From Flagellimonas sp. HMM57 (lineage in GTDB: Bacteria; Bacteroidota; Bacteroidia; Flavobacteriales; Flavobacteriaceae), in the NCBI RefSeq assembly GCF_021390175.1, contig NZ_CP090004.1, positions 744,001 to 808,000 on the forward strand: 64,000 nucleotides of DNA. Direction: 5' to 3'. The position numbers were made by a program, and so were the translations under genes. The notes below the pieces were generated by a model that worked only from the letters and a program-made list of their open reading frames with translations, searched no databases and had not been told where the DNA came from. This document shows positions 17,747 through 26,611 of the stretch, piece by piece; positions within the stretch are counted from its first letter, which is position 1, and every line of letters starts with the position of its first letter.

Positions 17747-18892
17747 TTACTCAAATCTCCTTATTGCTTCTTTTATTTTTTCTTCTTCCACACAAAGTGA
17801 AAAACGTATATATCCTTCTCCATTGCTACCGAAAATAGTTCCTGGAGCAATAAAAACATCTTTATCATATAACACCTCATCAATAAAATCCTCAGAGGAT
17901 TTTGACCCTTCCGGCAACTTGGCCCAAATGAACATTCCTGCAGCATCTTTATCATAGGTAGCACCAAATTTATCGACCAATTGAAACATTAGTTTTCTAC
18001 GCTTTCTATAAACCTCATCCAATTTTTCAAACCAATCGCCTCCACTTTCAAGCGCAGTAATCGCTCCTTTTTGAATTCCATAAAACATACCGGAATCCAT
18101 ATTGCTCTTAACCTTTAAAACTGCCGTAACGTGTTCAGAATTTCCCAACACCATTCCAACGCGCCAACCTGCCATATTAAAGGTCTTGCTAAGAGAATTC
18201 AATTCTAACGCAACTTCCTTCGCACCTTCTACCTGTAAAATACTGGTAGGGTTGTCATTGAGGACAAAACTGTATGGGTTGTCATTAACGATGAGCAAAT
18301 CGTTCGCTTTGGCAAAAGCAACCAATTCTTTCATCTTTAACCTATCAATTTTGGCACCAGTGGGCATATTGGGGTAGCTTATCCACATTAATTTCACCTT
18401 GGACAAGTCTGTTTTCTCCAATGCTTTTATATCTGGCAGCCATCCGTTCTTAGCCGTTAAATCGTACATAACTGGTTTTGCCCCGATTAAATTTGTAACG
18501 GAACTGTAGGTTGGATAACCTGGATTTGGTATTAAAACCTCATCGCCCACATTTAAAAATGCCAAGCTGATGTGCATAATGCCTTCCTTTGAGCCCATCA
18601 ACGGCAAAAGTTCGGTGTTGGCATCCACATGTACCTTAAAACGTGAAGCATAAAAATTGGCCATGGCTTCTCGTAGTTCAGGTAGCCCCTGATAGCTTTG
18701 GTATTGATGTGCTTTACTATCTTCCAATACTTCTTGCAAGGTAGTCACCGCTTCTTTTGAAGGGGGTAAATCTGGACTACCAATACCCATATTTATAATC
18801 GGTTTCCCTTGGTTCATGAGACCACGGACTTCCCTCAGTTTTTTTGAGAAGTAGTATTCTTGAACGCTATGTAACCTATCTGCTGTAACCAT
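17747..18892 (-). CDS. Class I/II PLP aminotransferase (probable aromatic aminotransferase)
   Basis: 381 residues of fold-type I aminotransferase. Landmarks: GIGSPDLPPSKEAV, the YQSYQGLPELREAMANFY helix, MWISYPNMPTGAK, and SLSKTFNMAGWRVGMVLGN with the Schiff-base Lys. Position between pheA (start overlaps the pheA stop, TAATG) and tyrA strongly suggests it performs the final transamination of phenylpyruvate and hydroxyphenylpyruvate. The sequence alone would also fit an aspartate or LL-diaminopimelate-type aminotransferase. Confidence 0.88.
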   Translation of the reverse strand: MVTADRLHSVQEYYFSKKLREVRGLMNQGKPIINMGIGSPDLPPSKEAVTTLQEVLEDSKAHQYQSYQGLPELREAMANFYASRFKVHVDANTELLPLMGSKEGIMHISLAFLNVGDEVLIPNPGYPTYSSVTNLIGAKPVMYDLTAKNGWLPDIKALEKTDLSKVKLMWISYPNMPTGAKIDRLKMKELVAFAKANDLLIVNDNPYSFVLNDNPTSILQVEGAKEVALELNSLSKTFNMAGWRVGMVLGNSEHVTAVLKVKSNMDSGMFYGIQKGAITALESGGDWFEKLDEVYRKRRKLMFQLVDKFGATYDKDAAGMFIWAKLPEGSKSSEDFIDEVLYDKDVFIAPGTIFGSNGEGYIRFSLCVEEEKIKEAIRRFE

Positions 18893-19719
18893 TATTGCAA
18901 TGCATTTTTATATTCGCCCAATACTCTAAAATCCTCTGACATTATTTCCAGTAACGACTTGGCTTTTTTGAAAAAATCGTACTCGTCAAAAGTAACATCA
19001 ACAAAAAATGCATATTTCCATGGTGTTTCAATGACCGGAAGAGACTGGATTTTGGTCAGGTTCAAATTACAATCGCTCATAACGTTTAGAACTGTGGCCA
19101 GACTCCCACGTTTATGATCTGTTATAAATCGTAGCGATGCTTTGTTTATCTCTTCTTTTGGCAAAACCCTATTCTGTTTTTTTAAGATGATGAAACGTGT
19201 AGCATTATTTTTTATCGTCTGAATCTCATCGGCAATAATATCTAGACCATACAAATCCGCAGCAACTCTTGGAGCAATAGCAGCAATGTTTGCCAATTTA
19301 TTTTCTTTTATCCGTTTTGCTGTTTCGGCAGTGTCTACATCTTCTACCAGTTTTATGTCTGGATACTTTTTAAAAAATTCTTTACATTGCAAAAGTGCCA
19401 TAGGATGGGAATGCACTTCTTTAACATCCGCAAATGAACTTCCCTTCAAGACCATAAGATTATGATGAATATTTAAATAGTGTTCACCAATAATGTGTAC
19501 GTTGTTATGATACACCAAATTGTAATTGGGGATTATAGATCCGGCAATAGAATTCTCAATGGCCATTATTCCCTTATCGATAGAGCCGTTGGATAAATGA
19601 TGTATAATAGCATCAAAAGAAAGGCATTCCACTAAGTCAATGTCATCCCCAAAAAAGTCTTTTGCCACTTGATGATGGTTAGACCCCCTAATTCCTTGTA
19701 TTGCTACTTTTAAACCCAT
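18892..19719 (-). CDS. pheA: Prephenate dehydratase
   Basis: Converts prephenate to phenylpyruvate. 275 residues. Dehydratase domain: AIQGIRGSNHHQVAKDFF at the start, MAIENSIAGSIIPNY in the middle, then the Thr-Arg-Phe motif NNATRFIIL (TRF). The C-terminal ACT domain is seen in DHKRGSLATVLNVMSDCNLN and LTKIQSLPVIETPWKYAFFV; the latter is the ESRP-like Phe-binding region, so feedback inhibition by Phe is likely. No chorismate mutase is fused to it. First gene of the aromatic operon, directly behind an attenuator whose terminator ends just before the start codon. Confidence 0.95.
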   Translation of the reverse strand: MGLKVAIQGIRGSNHHQVAKDFFGDDIDLVECLSFDAIIHHLSNGSIDKGIMAIENSIAGSIIPNYNLVYHNNVHIIGEHYLNIHHNLMVLKGSSFADVKEVHSHPMALLQCKEFFKKYPDIKLVEDVDTAETAKRIKENKLANIAAIAPRVAADLYGLDIIADEIQTIKNNATRFIILKKQNRVLPKEEINKASLRFITDHKRGSLATVLNVMSDCNLNLTKIQSLPVIETPWKYAFFVDVTFDEYDFFKKAKSLLEIMSEDFRVLGEYKNALQ

Positions 19720-19722
19720 ACT

Positions 19723-19751
19723 AAAAAAAAAGTCCCGATTTGCATCGGGAC
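19723..19751 (-). terminator. Attenuator terminator directly upstream of pheA
   Basis: On the minus strand GTCCCGAT-GCAA-ATCGGGAC forms a perfect 8-bp hairpin followed by nine T, ending 3 bp before the pheA ATG. A terminator in this position would block the operon unless prevented. GGGAC at 19784-19788 within the leader-peptide coding region is complementary to the first arm GTCCC, giving a possible antiterminator. Confidence 0.85.
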
Positions 19752-19775
19752 CCTGTATTATATAGCTACTATATT

Positions 19776-19847
19776 TCAGAACAGTCCCTTGCTTCTCTTA
19801 AAAAAGAAGTAGAAATAAAAACCGTTCCAGAAATATGTGTTTGTCAT
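19776..19847 (-). CDS. Phe/Tyr-rich leader peptide of the pheA operon
   Basis: A 23-codon reading frame, ATG to TGA, that begins MTNTYFWNGFYFYFFF and ends with KRSKGLF. It has seven Phe, three Tyr and one Trp, with four Phe in the five codons 12-16. It ends 24 bp before the hairpin that precedes pheA. The layout matches classical ribosome-mediated attenuation. When charged tRNA-Phe is scarce the ribosome would stall at codons 12-16, leaving GGGAC (codons 20-22) free to pair with the first terminator arm; otherwise the terminator forms. This is inference from sequence layout; translation is unproven. Confidence 0.8.
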   Translation of the reverse strand: MTNTYFWNGFYFYFFFKRSKGLF

Positions 19848-20057
19848 TGTTTACTAAATCTTTGGCTAAGATAGGTATTCGGTTGAAAAACAAAAGCTAA
19901 ACCTAAAATTTTTTTGATTTTTAGCTAAAAACTCAAATGCATTGCAAATTATTTCGTGTAAACACTCCTTTTTTAAGAATTCAAGATTTAATCTTATTTA
20001 TTAAGACTCAAATTGGTGCTGTCATTATTCTTATTCACTTTTCATATTACAGGCAAC

Positions 20058-20090
20058 TTGCTCTTTGAGAAATCTAAAACTGTATTTTTG
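20058..20090 (+). promoter_or_regulatory. Candidate promoter of gldA
   Basis: TATTTTTG at 20083-20090 fits the Bacteroidota -7 consensus TAnnTTTG, with TTG at 20058-20060 as a possible -33 element, although the 22-bp spacer is 1-3 bp longer than usual. It lies 19 bp before the gldA ATG. Confidence 0.45.
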
Positions 20091-20109
20091 GAAATCAAAA
20101 TAGAATCGA

Positions 20110-21003
20110 ATGTCCATTACCGTAAGTAACATCACCAAAAGCTTTGGAACTCAAAAAGCATTGAACAATGTATCTTTTTCTATTCAAAAAGGAGAAATCG
20201 TTGGTTTCTTGGGTCCTAACGGTGCTGGAAAATCTACTATGATGCGCATTTTGACTACGTATTATAAAGCTAACTCTGGCGAAGCTGAGGTCAATGGGCA
20301 CAATGTTTTAACATCTGAACAGCGAGTACAAAAAAGTATTGGTTACTTACCAGAACACAATCCGCTTTATCTTGATATGTATGTAAAAGAATATCTCGCT
20401 TTTAACGCAAATGTATACCAAGTTGCCAAAAAACGGATTGATACCATAATCGAACAAACCGGACTTACCGTTGAAGCACATAAAAAAATAGGCCAGTTAT
20501 CCAAAGGATACCGACAACGTGTTGGCCTGGCGGCCGCCCTATTGCACGACCCAGAGGTACTCATCTTGGACGAACCCACAACAGGGCTTGATCCCAATCA
20601 ATTAATTGAAATCAGAAAACTTATCAGAGAAATTGGAAAAGAAAAAACCATACTACTTTCCACCCACATCATGAAAGAGGTAGAAGCGGTCTGCGATAGA
20701 GTCATCATCATTAATAAAGGAGAAATTGTTGCCGACAAAAAGCTAGAAGAACTACGTGAAGCCGAGGAGCAGATTATAGAGGTTGAGTTTGATTACAGGG
20801 TTGAGGAAATGTTGCTCAAAAAGTTACCTAATGCCACTCATGTTAAGAATATAGGTGGTTTTGTTTATGAGATCACGTTCAATACCACAAAAGATATGCG
20901 ACCGGCAGTTTTTGATTTTGCCCATGACAATGAGCTCAAAACATTGCAGTTGAGTAGAAAAAACAAAAATCTGGAAAGCCTTTTTACCGAATTAACAAGT
21001 TAG
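20110..21003 (+). CDS. gldA: Gliding-motility ABC transporter ATP-binding protein GldA
   Basis: 297 residues. ABC ATPase with Walker A GPNGAGKS near residue 37, signature LSKGYRQRVGLAAALL near 135, Walker B VLILDEPT near 156 and the H-loop in LLSTHIMKEVEAV. The YLPEHNPLYLDMYVKEYLAFN stretch matches GldA of gliding Bacteroidota. GldA works with membrane partners GldF and GldG and is needed for gliding in Flavobacterium johnsoniae. gldF and gldG are not adjacent here; the gene stands alone. A general ABC-2 transporter ATPase is the alternative reading. Confidence 0.85.
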   Translation: MSITVSNITKSFGTQKALNNVSFSIQKGEIVGFLGPNGAGKSTMMRILTTYYKANSGEAEVNGHNVLTSEQRVQKSIGYLPEHNPLYLDMYVKEYLAFNANVYQVAKKRIDTIIEQTGLTVEAHKKIGQLSKGYRQRVGLAAALLHDPEVLILDEPTTGLDPNQLIEIRKLIREIGKEKTILLSTHIMKEVEAVCDRVIIINKGEIVADKKLEELREAEEQIIEVEFDYRVEEMLLKKLPNATHVKNIGGFVYEITFNTTKDMRPAVFDFAHDNELKTLQLSRKNKNLESLFTELTS

Positions 21004-21009
21004 TTCCCG

Positions 21010-23358
21010 TTATTTTATTCTTTCCAAATTTTCGTCTACATTCCTATTTTTGAATTTAGCTTTTTTAGAATTTCCTAAATCATATTTTATCGAGAAAGCA
21101 ACTTCTTGTGCATCCACAAAGTAGACCCCTTCTGCCTGAACACCATTGATGTCATAGCTTTCCTCAAAATTCATTGCCTTTGTAATATCGTTCAAACGGA
21201 TAGTACATTGTAATTTGTCAAAAAAGGTTTTTGTAAGGGTCGCATCCAAGACCAGCATGCTGTTACGTTCAAAAATACCTTCTTGGCGTTCTGTGAGTAA
21301 CCATCCGCCAAAAGCTATGGTAATATCTTTTTTTATTTTAAACTGTTGATTGGAATATGCATAGATGTATGGGCTAGTGCTGCCCAATGTTGCAGTACTG
21401 TCTTCAATCTTATTATAATTAAGACTGATGGTATTTGTAGAAGTCCATTTCTTATGGGAATAAGGCAAGGTCAATCCAATCGTAAAACCTGATTCCTTTT
21501 CTAGATTCGTAGGTGAAAAAATTGCCCTGCCCAATGTTTCATCATAACGTATCGTATAATTTACAGGGTTCGTATTTCGATAATATGTTGCATTGATCGA
21601 TTTGTTCTTCCATTGAAAATTGGCAGAAAACTCATTCGTAAAAGTTGGCAATAGATTTACATTGTTCGCACCCTCCAAAAAAGGATTGATGAATACCGTA
21701 ATGGAACTTGTCCTTGAAAAATTTGGCCTTGTAACACTTCTCGCGTAATTTACCGATACTGTCTTGGTACTATCCAACTTAACATTAAAACCAGCTTTGG
21801 GGAAGAGATTGGTGTTTTCCCGTTCAATGAGTGGAGACGACTCCGCTTCCAATAGCCCTTGGACCTGATTGTACTCTACTCGCAATCCTAGGCTATAGTC
21901 CATTCCTTTTTTAAGGTTGCCTGATAGGGAAGTATACCCCGAATACAGGCTTTCTTTATAATCAAAGTCTAAAATCGTATTTGTATTATCTGTTATTTCC
22001 TGTATATCAGTAAACGCATCTGCCCATGCTTCATTAAGGTTGGTCCCAAATTCCCATTTTATGTTTTTTGAAAAATCATACGTAAAGTCCAACCTAAATG
22101 CCGCCGAATTTATTTCATATAATTGATTTCGAGTTTGGTCCAAGTTAAATCCATTCTCGTTAAAATTATTCGAGATTTCTGTGTCCAAAGTCTGCTTATA
22201 AGAGGAATATTGAAAACCCGTGAAAAGATTTAAATCGGTTCCTATCTTTTTATTGAAGTTGGCATTGCCACTGAAATAGTCCTTAGTATTATCATTATTT
22301 GAATTTGAGGTAACGTTGTCCTCACGGGTATTATCCCGTATAAAGGTTTCTGTTCCAATGGGTGCTTCATTGGTTTGCCTTCTAAAGGTAGTGTTGAAAG
22401 AAAAATAGTCATTTCCTTTTAAAGGATAGAAAAAACCCAACCCACCATTTGTCTCTACACGTTCATTCAAATCTATCAAAACAATATAGTCTGAAAACAC
22501 ATCTCTTTCCGGGATACCGAAAGCAAACGTATGGCTTTCCCATTGTCCCAGATCATTGTAGGCAAAATTCCCCTGGATCGTCCAGTTTCCATTAGAATAA
22601 CTTCCATTAGCATTCAAGTAGTTATTAAAATTCCTTCGAAACGAAGCCGTCTCGCTAACGTTCATTCTTACACCTTCACCTGAATTTCTCTTTCTGGTAA
22701 CCAACAGTACAGCCCTTCCTTCTGCTTCATATTTTGCCGAGGGGTTAGCAATCAACTCAATACTTTCAATGGTATCCACCGAAAGCGCGGTCAATTCTTC
22801 AAAAGTGATGTGTTGACCTCCCATATAAATCAATGGATTTCCCTTCCCAACAATTGAAATGGATTCTCTATCTGCCGCAATCTGAACGTTGGGCAACTTG
22901 GCCAATACATCCAACGGGTCGGGAATAGAGGAGAATACAGGGTTTTGAACATCAATTTTTAGATTCCCATTATTATTTGTTATTGGATTTTTAGCAGCTA
23001 TGACTTCAACTTCTTCCAATTGTTCGGCACTTTCCATTAAAGTAATTTCCAACTCAATATTCTTATCGAGAAGAAAGGGCTTTTCGTAATCTTGAAACCC
23101 TAAGGCTGATATTCTTAAATAATAACTGTTCCCTAAAATGGTATTGAAAGTAAATCTACCATCATACAATTGTGTATATTGAATTAGGTTTTCTTGGCTT
23201 TCATCATAAACGAGTACATCCCCGACCGCAACCTGGTTTCCATGCTCATCGACCACATTACCTTGTAACGAAAATTGATCTTGTCCAAAAATAGCGGAAA
23301 TCGAAAAACAAAAAATAAGAAAATACAAATGCTTCAAAACGTCTAAATTTTGAAACAA
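21010..23358 (-). CDS. Outer-membrane TonB-receptor-like protein (OMP_b-brl_3 type)
   Basis: 782 residues. Signal peptide (to about IFGQ), then a CarboxypepD_reg-like fold (about 28-115; LQGNVVDEHGNQVAVGDVLV), a plug-like region (EEVEVIAAKNPITNNNGNLK, then PLDVLAKLPNVQIAADRESI and GKGNPLIYMGG), and a long beta-barrel. There is no SusC hallmark and no partner SusD, so it belongs to the short outer-membrane receptor class of unknown substrate. It starts 44 bp after the membrane LuxR regulator gene on the same strand, which suggests co-transcription. Confidence 0.85.
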   Translation of the reverse strand: MFQNLDVLKHLYFLIFCFSISAIFGQDQFSLQGNVVDEHGNQVAVGDVLVYDESQENLIQYTQLYDGRFTFNTILGNSYYLRISALGFQDYEKPFLLDKNIELEITLMESAEQLEEVEVIAAKNPITNNNGNLKIDVQNPVFSSIPDPLDVLAKLPNVQIAADRESISIVGKGNPLIYMGGQHITFEELTALSVDTIESIELIANPSAKYEAEGRAVLLVTRKRNSGEGVRMNVSETASFRRNFNNYLNANGSYSNGNWTIQGNFAYNDLGQWESHTFAFGIPERDVFSDYIVLIDLNERVETNGGLGFFYPLKGNDYFSFNTTFRRQTNEAPIGTETFIRDNTREDNVTSNSNNDNTKDYFSGNANFNKKIGTDLNLFTGFQYSSYKQTLDTEISNNFNENGFNLDQTRNQLYEINSAAFRLDFTYDFSKNIKWEFGTNLNEAWADAFTDIQEITDNTNTILDFDYKESLYSGYTSLSGNLKKGMDYSLGLRVEYNQVQGLLEAESSPLIERENTNLFPKAGFNVKLDSTKTVSVNYARSVTRPNFSRTSSITVFINPFLEGANNVNLLPTFTNEFSANFQWKNKSINATYYRNTNPVNYTIRYDETLGRAIFSPTNLEKESGFTIGLTLPYSHKKWTSTNTISLNYNKIEDSTATLGSTSPYIYAYSNQQFKIKKDITIAFGGWLLTERQEGIFERNSMLVLDATLTKTFFDKLQCTIRLNDITKAMNFEESYDINGVQAEGVYFVDAQEVAFSIKYDLGNSKKAKFKNRNVDENLERIK

Positions 23359-23402
23359 AGTAATATCTGGGTATCGTGGGAATGAAGAAAAACAGGTCTG
23401 AT

Positions 23403-24386
23403 TTAGGTACTAGCACCCGTACTCTTTTGTAATAACTCCTGTCTATTGGCCACGTTTAGTTTATTGTAAATATTGGTGATATGGGTCTTTACCGTACTTA
23501 GACTGATAAAAAGTTCATTGGCAATCTCTTTATTACTTTTTCCTTGAAGAATCAGATTTTGAATAGTGGTTTCCTGTTTACTCAAATCAGGGACAACCAC
23601 AGTTTGTTTTTTTCTTTTCACTCTTAAGGTGACGAAGCCCAAAACAAGTACGAGTACGAACAGTCCAAGATTCATCCATCTACTTTGTTGTAGTTCTTTT
23701 TCCAAAGCAACATTGTTGAGGTAAGCCAACTTCTTTTCCAAAAAGAGGTATGATGAAGGGTTTAAGTCACTTTCTTTCAGTTCTGAAAGTAAACTCAAAT
23801 AGTATAGCTCATTTTCAGCGATATCCTTGTCAAGTAGTTTTTTATTTTCCAGTTGCTTTATTCCAATTAATTTGACCAATAAAATTTGAAGGGAGTCTTT
23901 TACAAATCCTTTATGCGATGCTATACTTTCATCTTCTGAATTATATTGACCCGACAAATCCGCTTCGAACTGCTGTAATTTTTCCCATTCCAGTTGTGCT
24001 TTGTTGGTTGTTGTAAAACTGGTGAACAAGGCCTTACTCTTTTTAAACCGTATAAAACCTGTATTGGAATGGATAAAATCCACTTCGGTCTTTATTGAAT
24101 CGTTCATTACCTTTTTGATACGGTCAATGGACAGTCGATACAGATGATCCGAATCGGATATGTATTTCTTATTAAAAGCAAATGAGCCGTCTTCGTTGAT
24201 TCTGGCAATAGCAACTGGAGTTCCGTTATTTTCTCCTTTCAGATTATCGATAGACAATTTGCTCAATCGTACATCCGTTTCCCATTCTTCAGGATGTTCC
24301 AGGTCAACAAAACCAGAAACTGCATGTTGTGCCGAAACCCTTAGGACATTGATAATTAAGACTATGATTAAAAAATACCTGTACAT
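23403..24386 (-). CDS. Membrane-anchored LuxR-type transcriptional regulator
   Basis: With the ATG at 24386 the protein starts MYRYFLIIVLIINVLRVSAQ, a clear signal peptide; a further in-frame ATG at 24437 adds 17 residues before it. An extracytoplasmic domain of about 210 residues follows, then one transmembrane helix (LGLFVLVLVLGFVTL) and a C-terminal LuxR helix-turn-helix (ETTIQNLILQGKSNKEIANE, then LSTVKTHITNIYNKLNVANR). A periplasmic signal may thus control a DNA-binding domain directly across the inner membrane. No kinase or receiver domain is present. The adjacent receptor gene is a natural target. Function is inferred from architecture. Confidence 0.8.
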   Translation of the reverse strand: MYRYFLIIVLIINVLRVSAQHAVSGFVDLEHPEEWETDVRLSKLSIDNLKGENNGTPVAIARINEDGSFAFNKKYISDSDHLYRLSIDRIKKVMNDSIKTEVDFIHSNTGFIRFKKSKALFTSFTTTNKAQLEWEKLQQFEADLSGQYNSEDESIASHKGFVKDSLQILLVKLIGIKQLENKKLLDKDIAENELYYLSLLSELKESDLNPSSYLFLEKKLAYLNNVALEKELQQSRWMNLGLFVLVLVLGFVTLRVKRKKQTVVVPDLSKQETTIQNLILQGKSNKEIANELFISLSTVKTHITNIYNKLNVANRQELLQKSTGAST

Positions 24387-24529
24387 TGACCATAAAACTT
24401 GAAGGATAAATTTAATGCATTTAACGTAGTGAAGCAATTCGGTAAATTGTTTTCCTTAGATATATACAATACAACTTTTTCTACTATTATTTTACCTCAA
24501 ACATCATGTTATTCCAGTATTCAAATCGG

Positions 24530-24537
24530 TATTTTTG
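24530..24537 (+). promoter_or_regulatory. Candidate -7 element of the decarboxylase gene
   Basis: TATTTTTG fits TAnnTTTG and lies 22 bp before the ATG at 24560. No convincing TTTG element is seen at the expected distance (TGTT at 24507-24510). Confidence 0.4.
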
Positions 24538-24559
24538 CACTTCTATATTAATTTGATAC

Positions 24560-26014
24560 ATGAAAAAGAACCTTGCCAATTTAGAGTTGTCAGATGAACA
24601 AATGAAAATCTATGGCCATCAAGTTACAGAGGCCATAATTAAGCATTTTCAAACACAAAACAGTGAATTGCCTGTAGCCATGGGTTCTAGGGAAGAGATG
24701 GATTCCCTATTCTTGGAAGAGGCTCCAGAAAAAGGTATGGAGCCTATCGATGTACTCAATTTTGTACTTGAGGAAGTGATGACAAAAAGCACCAACTTAT
24801 CCCATCCTAGAACGTATGCATTTGTTCCCGGACCAAGCAACTTTGTAAGTGTTATGGCCGATGCCCTTGCTACAGGCTATAATATCTTTTCTGGTGGATG
24901 GGCCGCATCGCCAGCGGCAGCGGAATTGGAAATCATAACCATACAGTGGCTCTTAAAAATGTTTGGCCTTCCACAGAAAAAGGGTGGTGGTATTTTTACA
25001 AGTGGAGGTTCCATGGCAAACTTAACGGCACTGACAACGGCGCGAAGAATTAAATGTGGGGAGGATTTTTCGAAAGCGATGATTTACCTATCCGATCAAG
25101 CACATTCATCCAATATTAAGGCAATCAGGGTACTAGGATTTAAGAAAGAACAAATCCGAATCATTCCTACGGATATTGAGTTCAAATTTTCCATTAACAA
25201 ACTTAAAAACTGTATTGCAAAGGATCGGTTAAAAGGACTTCAACCTTTTTGTTTGATAGCGACTTCGGGCACTACAAATACGGGTACTGTGGACCAGTTA
25301 CAAGAGTTAGCGAAAATTTGCAAAAAAGAGGACATCTGGTTTCATATTGATGGAGCTTACGGTGCAGCGGCCATATTGTCCAAAAAAGGCAAGCAGTTGA
25401 TGAAGGGAATTGAAAAAGCAGATTCATTGACCGTAGATCCACACAAATGGTTTTTCCAGCCTTATGAAATGGGCTGTCTTTTGGTACGAAACCATAAACA
25501 CCTAAGCCATACCTTCACGGAAAAACCAGAATACCTAAGGGATATCGAAGGGAATACATCAGAAATCAACTTTTACGACCACGGTATTCAATTGACCAGA
25601 AGGTTTAGGGCGTTAAAATTTTATATGTCCATAAAGACATTTGGCTTAAAACAGTTTAGGGAAGCTATCACCTATAATATAGATTTGGCCGAAGCAGTGG
25701 AAAAAGTTCTCAGGGCCAGTAAAACATGGGAAGTGGTTTTCCCTGCTACCATGGCCATCATTAACTTTAGGTACAATCCTATCGGGAAAAAGTATTCTCA
25801 AAAAGAATTGGATGCCTTGAATCAATATATTTCAGAGAAAGTTATTGCGTCAAGGGAAGCGCTTTTGGCAACTACATTGTTACATGGCCAAGTTGTTCTG
25901 AGAATGTGCCTTATCAACCCAAGAACAACAATTAATGATGTAAAGGACACTTTAGCGCTTTGTAGAAAATTTGCAGATGAACATGAACTTGTAATACAAC
26001 AAGTCGTCCATTAG
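24560..26014 (+). CDS. PLP-dependent group II decarboxylase
   Basis: 484 residues of the glutamate/aromatic-L-amino-acid decarboxylase family. Landmarks: SHPRTYAFVPGPSN, GIFTSGGSMANLTALTTAR, the HIDGAYGAAA Asp-x-Ala pair that binds the pyridine ring, and VDPHKWFFQPYEMGCLLV with the Schiff-base Lys. The length fits aromatic-amino-acid (Tyr, Trp, DOPA) decarboxylases better than the shorter glutamate enzymes. The substrate cannot be settled from sequence. Stand-alone gene, divergent from the LuxR regulator. Confidence 0.9.
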   Translation: MKKNLANLELSDEQMKIYGHQVTEAIIKHFQTQNSELPVAMGSREEMDSLFLEEAPEKGMEPIDVLNFVLEEVMTKSTNLSHPRTYAFVPGPSNFVSVMADALATGYNIFSGGWAASPAAAELEIITIQWLLKMFGLPQKKGGGIFTSGGSMANLTALTTARRIKCGEDFSKAMIYLSDQAHSSNIKAIRVLGFKKEQIRIIPTDIEFKFSINKLKNCIAKDRLKGLQPFCLIATSGTTNTGTVDQLQELAKICKKEDIWFHIDGAYGAAAILSKKGKQLMKGIEKADSLTVDPHKWFFQPYEMGCLLVRNHKHLSHTFTEKPEYLRDIEGNTSEINFYDHGIQLTRRFRALKFYMSIKTFGLKQFREAITYNIDLAEAVEKVLRASKTWEVVFPATMAIINFRYNPIGKKYSQKELDALNQYISEKVIASREALLATTLLHGQVVLRMCLINPRTTINDVKDTLALCRKFADEHELVIQQVVH

Positions 26015-26071
26015 TTCGTAAAAGTTTTAAAAATTTCTGAGCAATAAAATGGTATCATTCACTTTAAAGTT

Positions 26072-26542
26072 TCAAAACTTTAAAGCCAAGCCAATGCCGT
26101 TCCTGTTACTAGTGGGCACCAATCTAAAAGTAGTCTTATTATCGAATTGCTTGTTATAGGTCAATATGGCTTTTTTAGCATTTTGGTTGGAAAAATGTAA
26201 AAAGAGACTACCCAGTATTCCAAAGCCTAAAGAACCTAAAGCCGGTTCTAATGAGTTACCATCGTCTTTCGCCAATTCTGCGCCCGTCCATATTGCAAGA
26301 CCCAGTTGAGCTAAAAGTGCTACGTATCCAATAGTCTCATTTGTTTCAGCTTTTTTCCAATAGATAGCCGCCTCATTATTGGTATAAAGTAGACTCTTAA
26401 ACTCTTTTTTGGACAACTCTTTGTCATCTTGATAGTATTCAGCCCCCCAAAACCCCGTAAACGTAGTGATTTCTTGAGCGTTTACCTTTACCATAAAAAG
26501 GAAAATCGATACAAAAGATAAAATGAAACTTAATTTTTTCAT
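26072..26542 (-). CDS. Hypothetical membrane/secreted protein
   Basis: 156 residues. A signal peptide (to about VNAQ, residue 22) is followed by a polar stretch of about 60 residues and two hydrophobic segments (YVALLAQLGLAIWTG and GSLGFGILGSLFLHF). The C-terminal GIGLALKF resembles a terminal beta strand. I recognise no family. It converges with the decarboxylase gene and is followed upstream by the class C hydrolase, without operon-like spacing. Confidence 0.6.
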   Translation of the reverse strand: MKKLSFILSFVSIFLFMVKVNAQEITTFTGFWGAEYYQDDKELSKKEFKSLLYTNNEAAIYWKKAETNETIGYVALLAQLGLAIWTGAELAKDDGNSLEPALGSLGFGILGSLFLHFSNQNAKKAILTYNKQFDNKTTFRLVPTSNRNGIGLALKF

Positions 26543-26611
26543 TGGAAAATATTTTTACATCAAAAGTATCTTGGTTCTTTTTGGTAGTATTTGTCAAAAA
26601 GTCTCTTTTTC

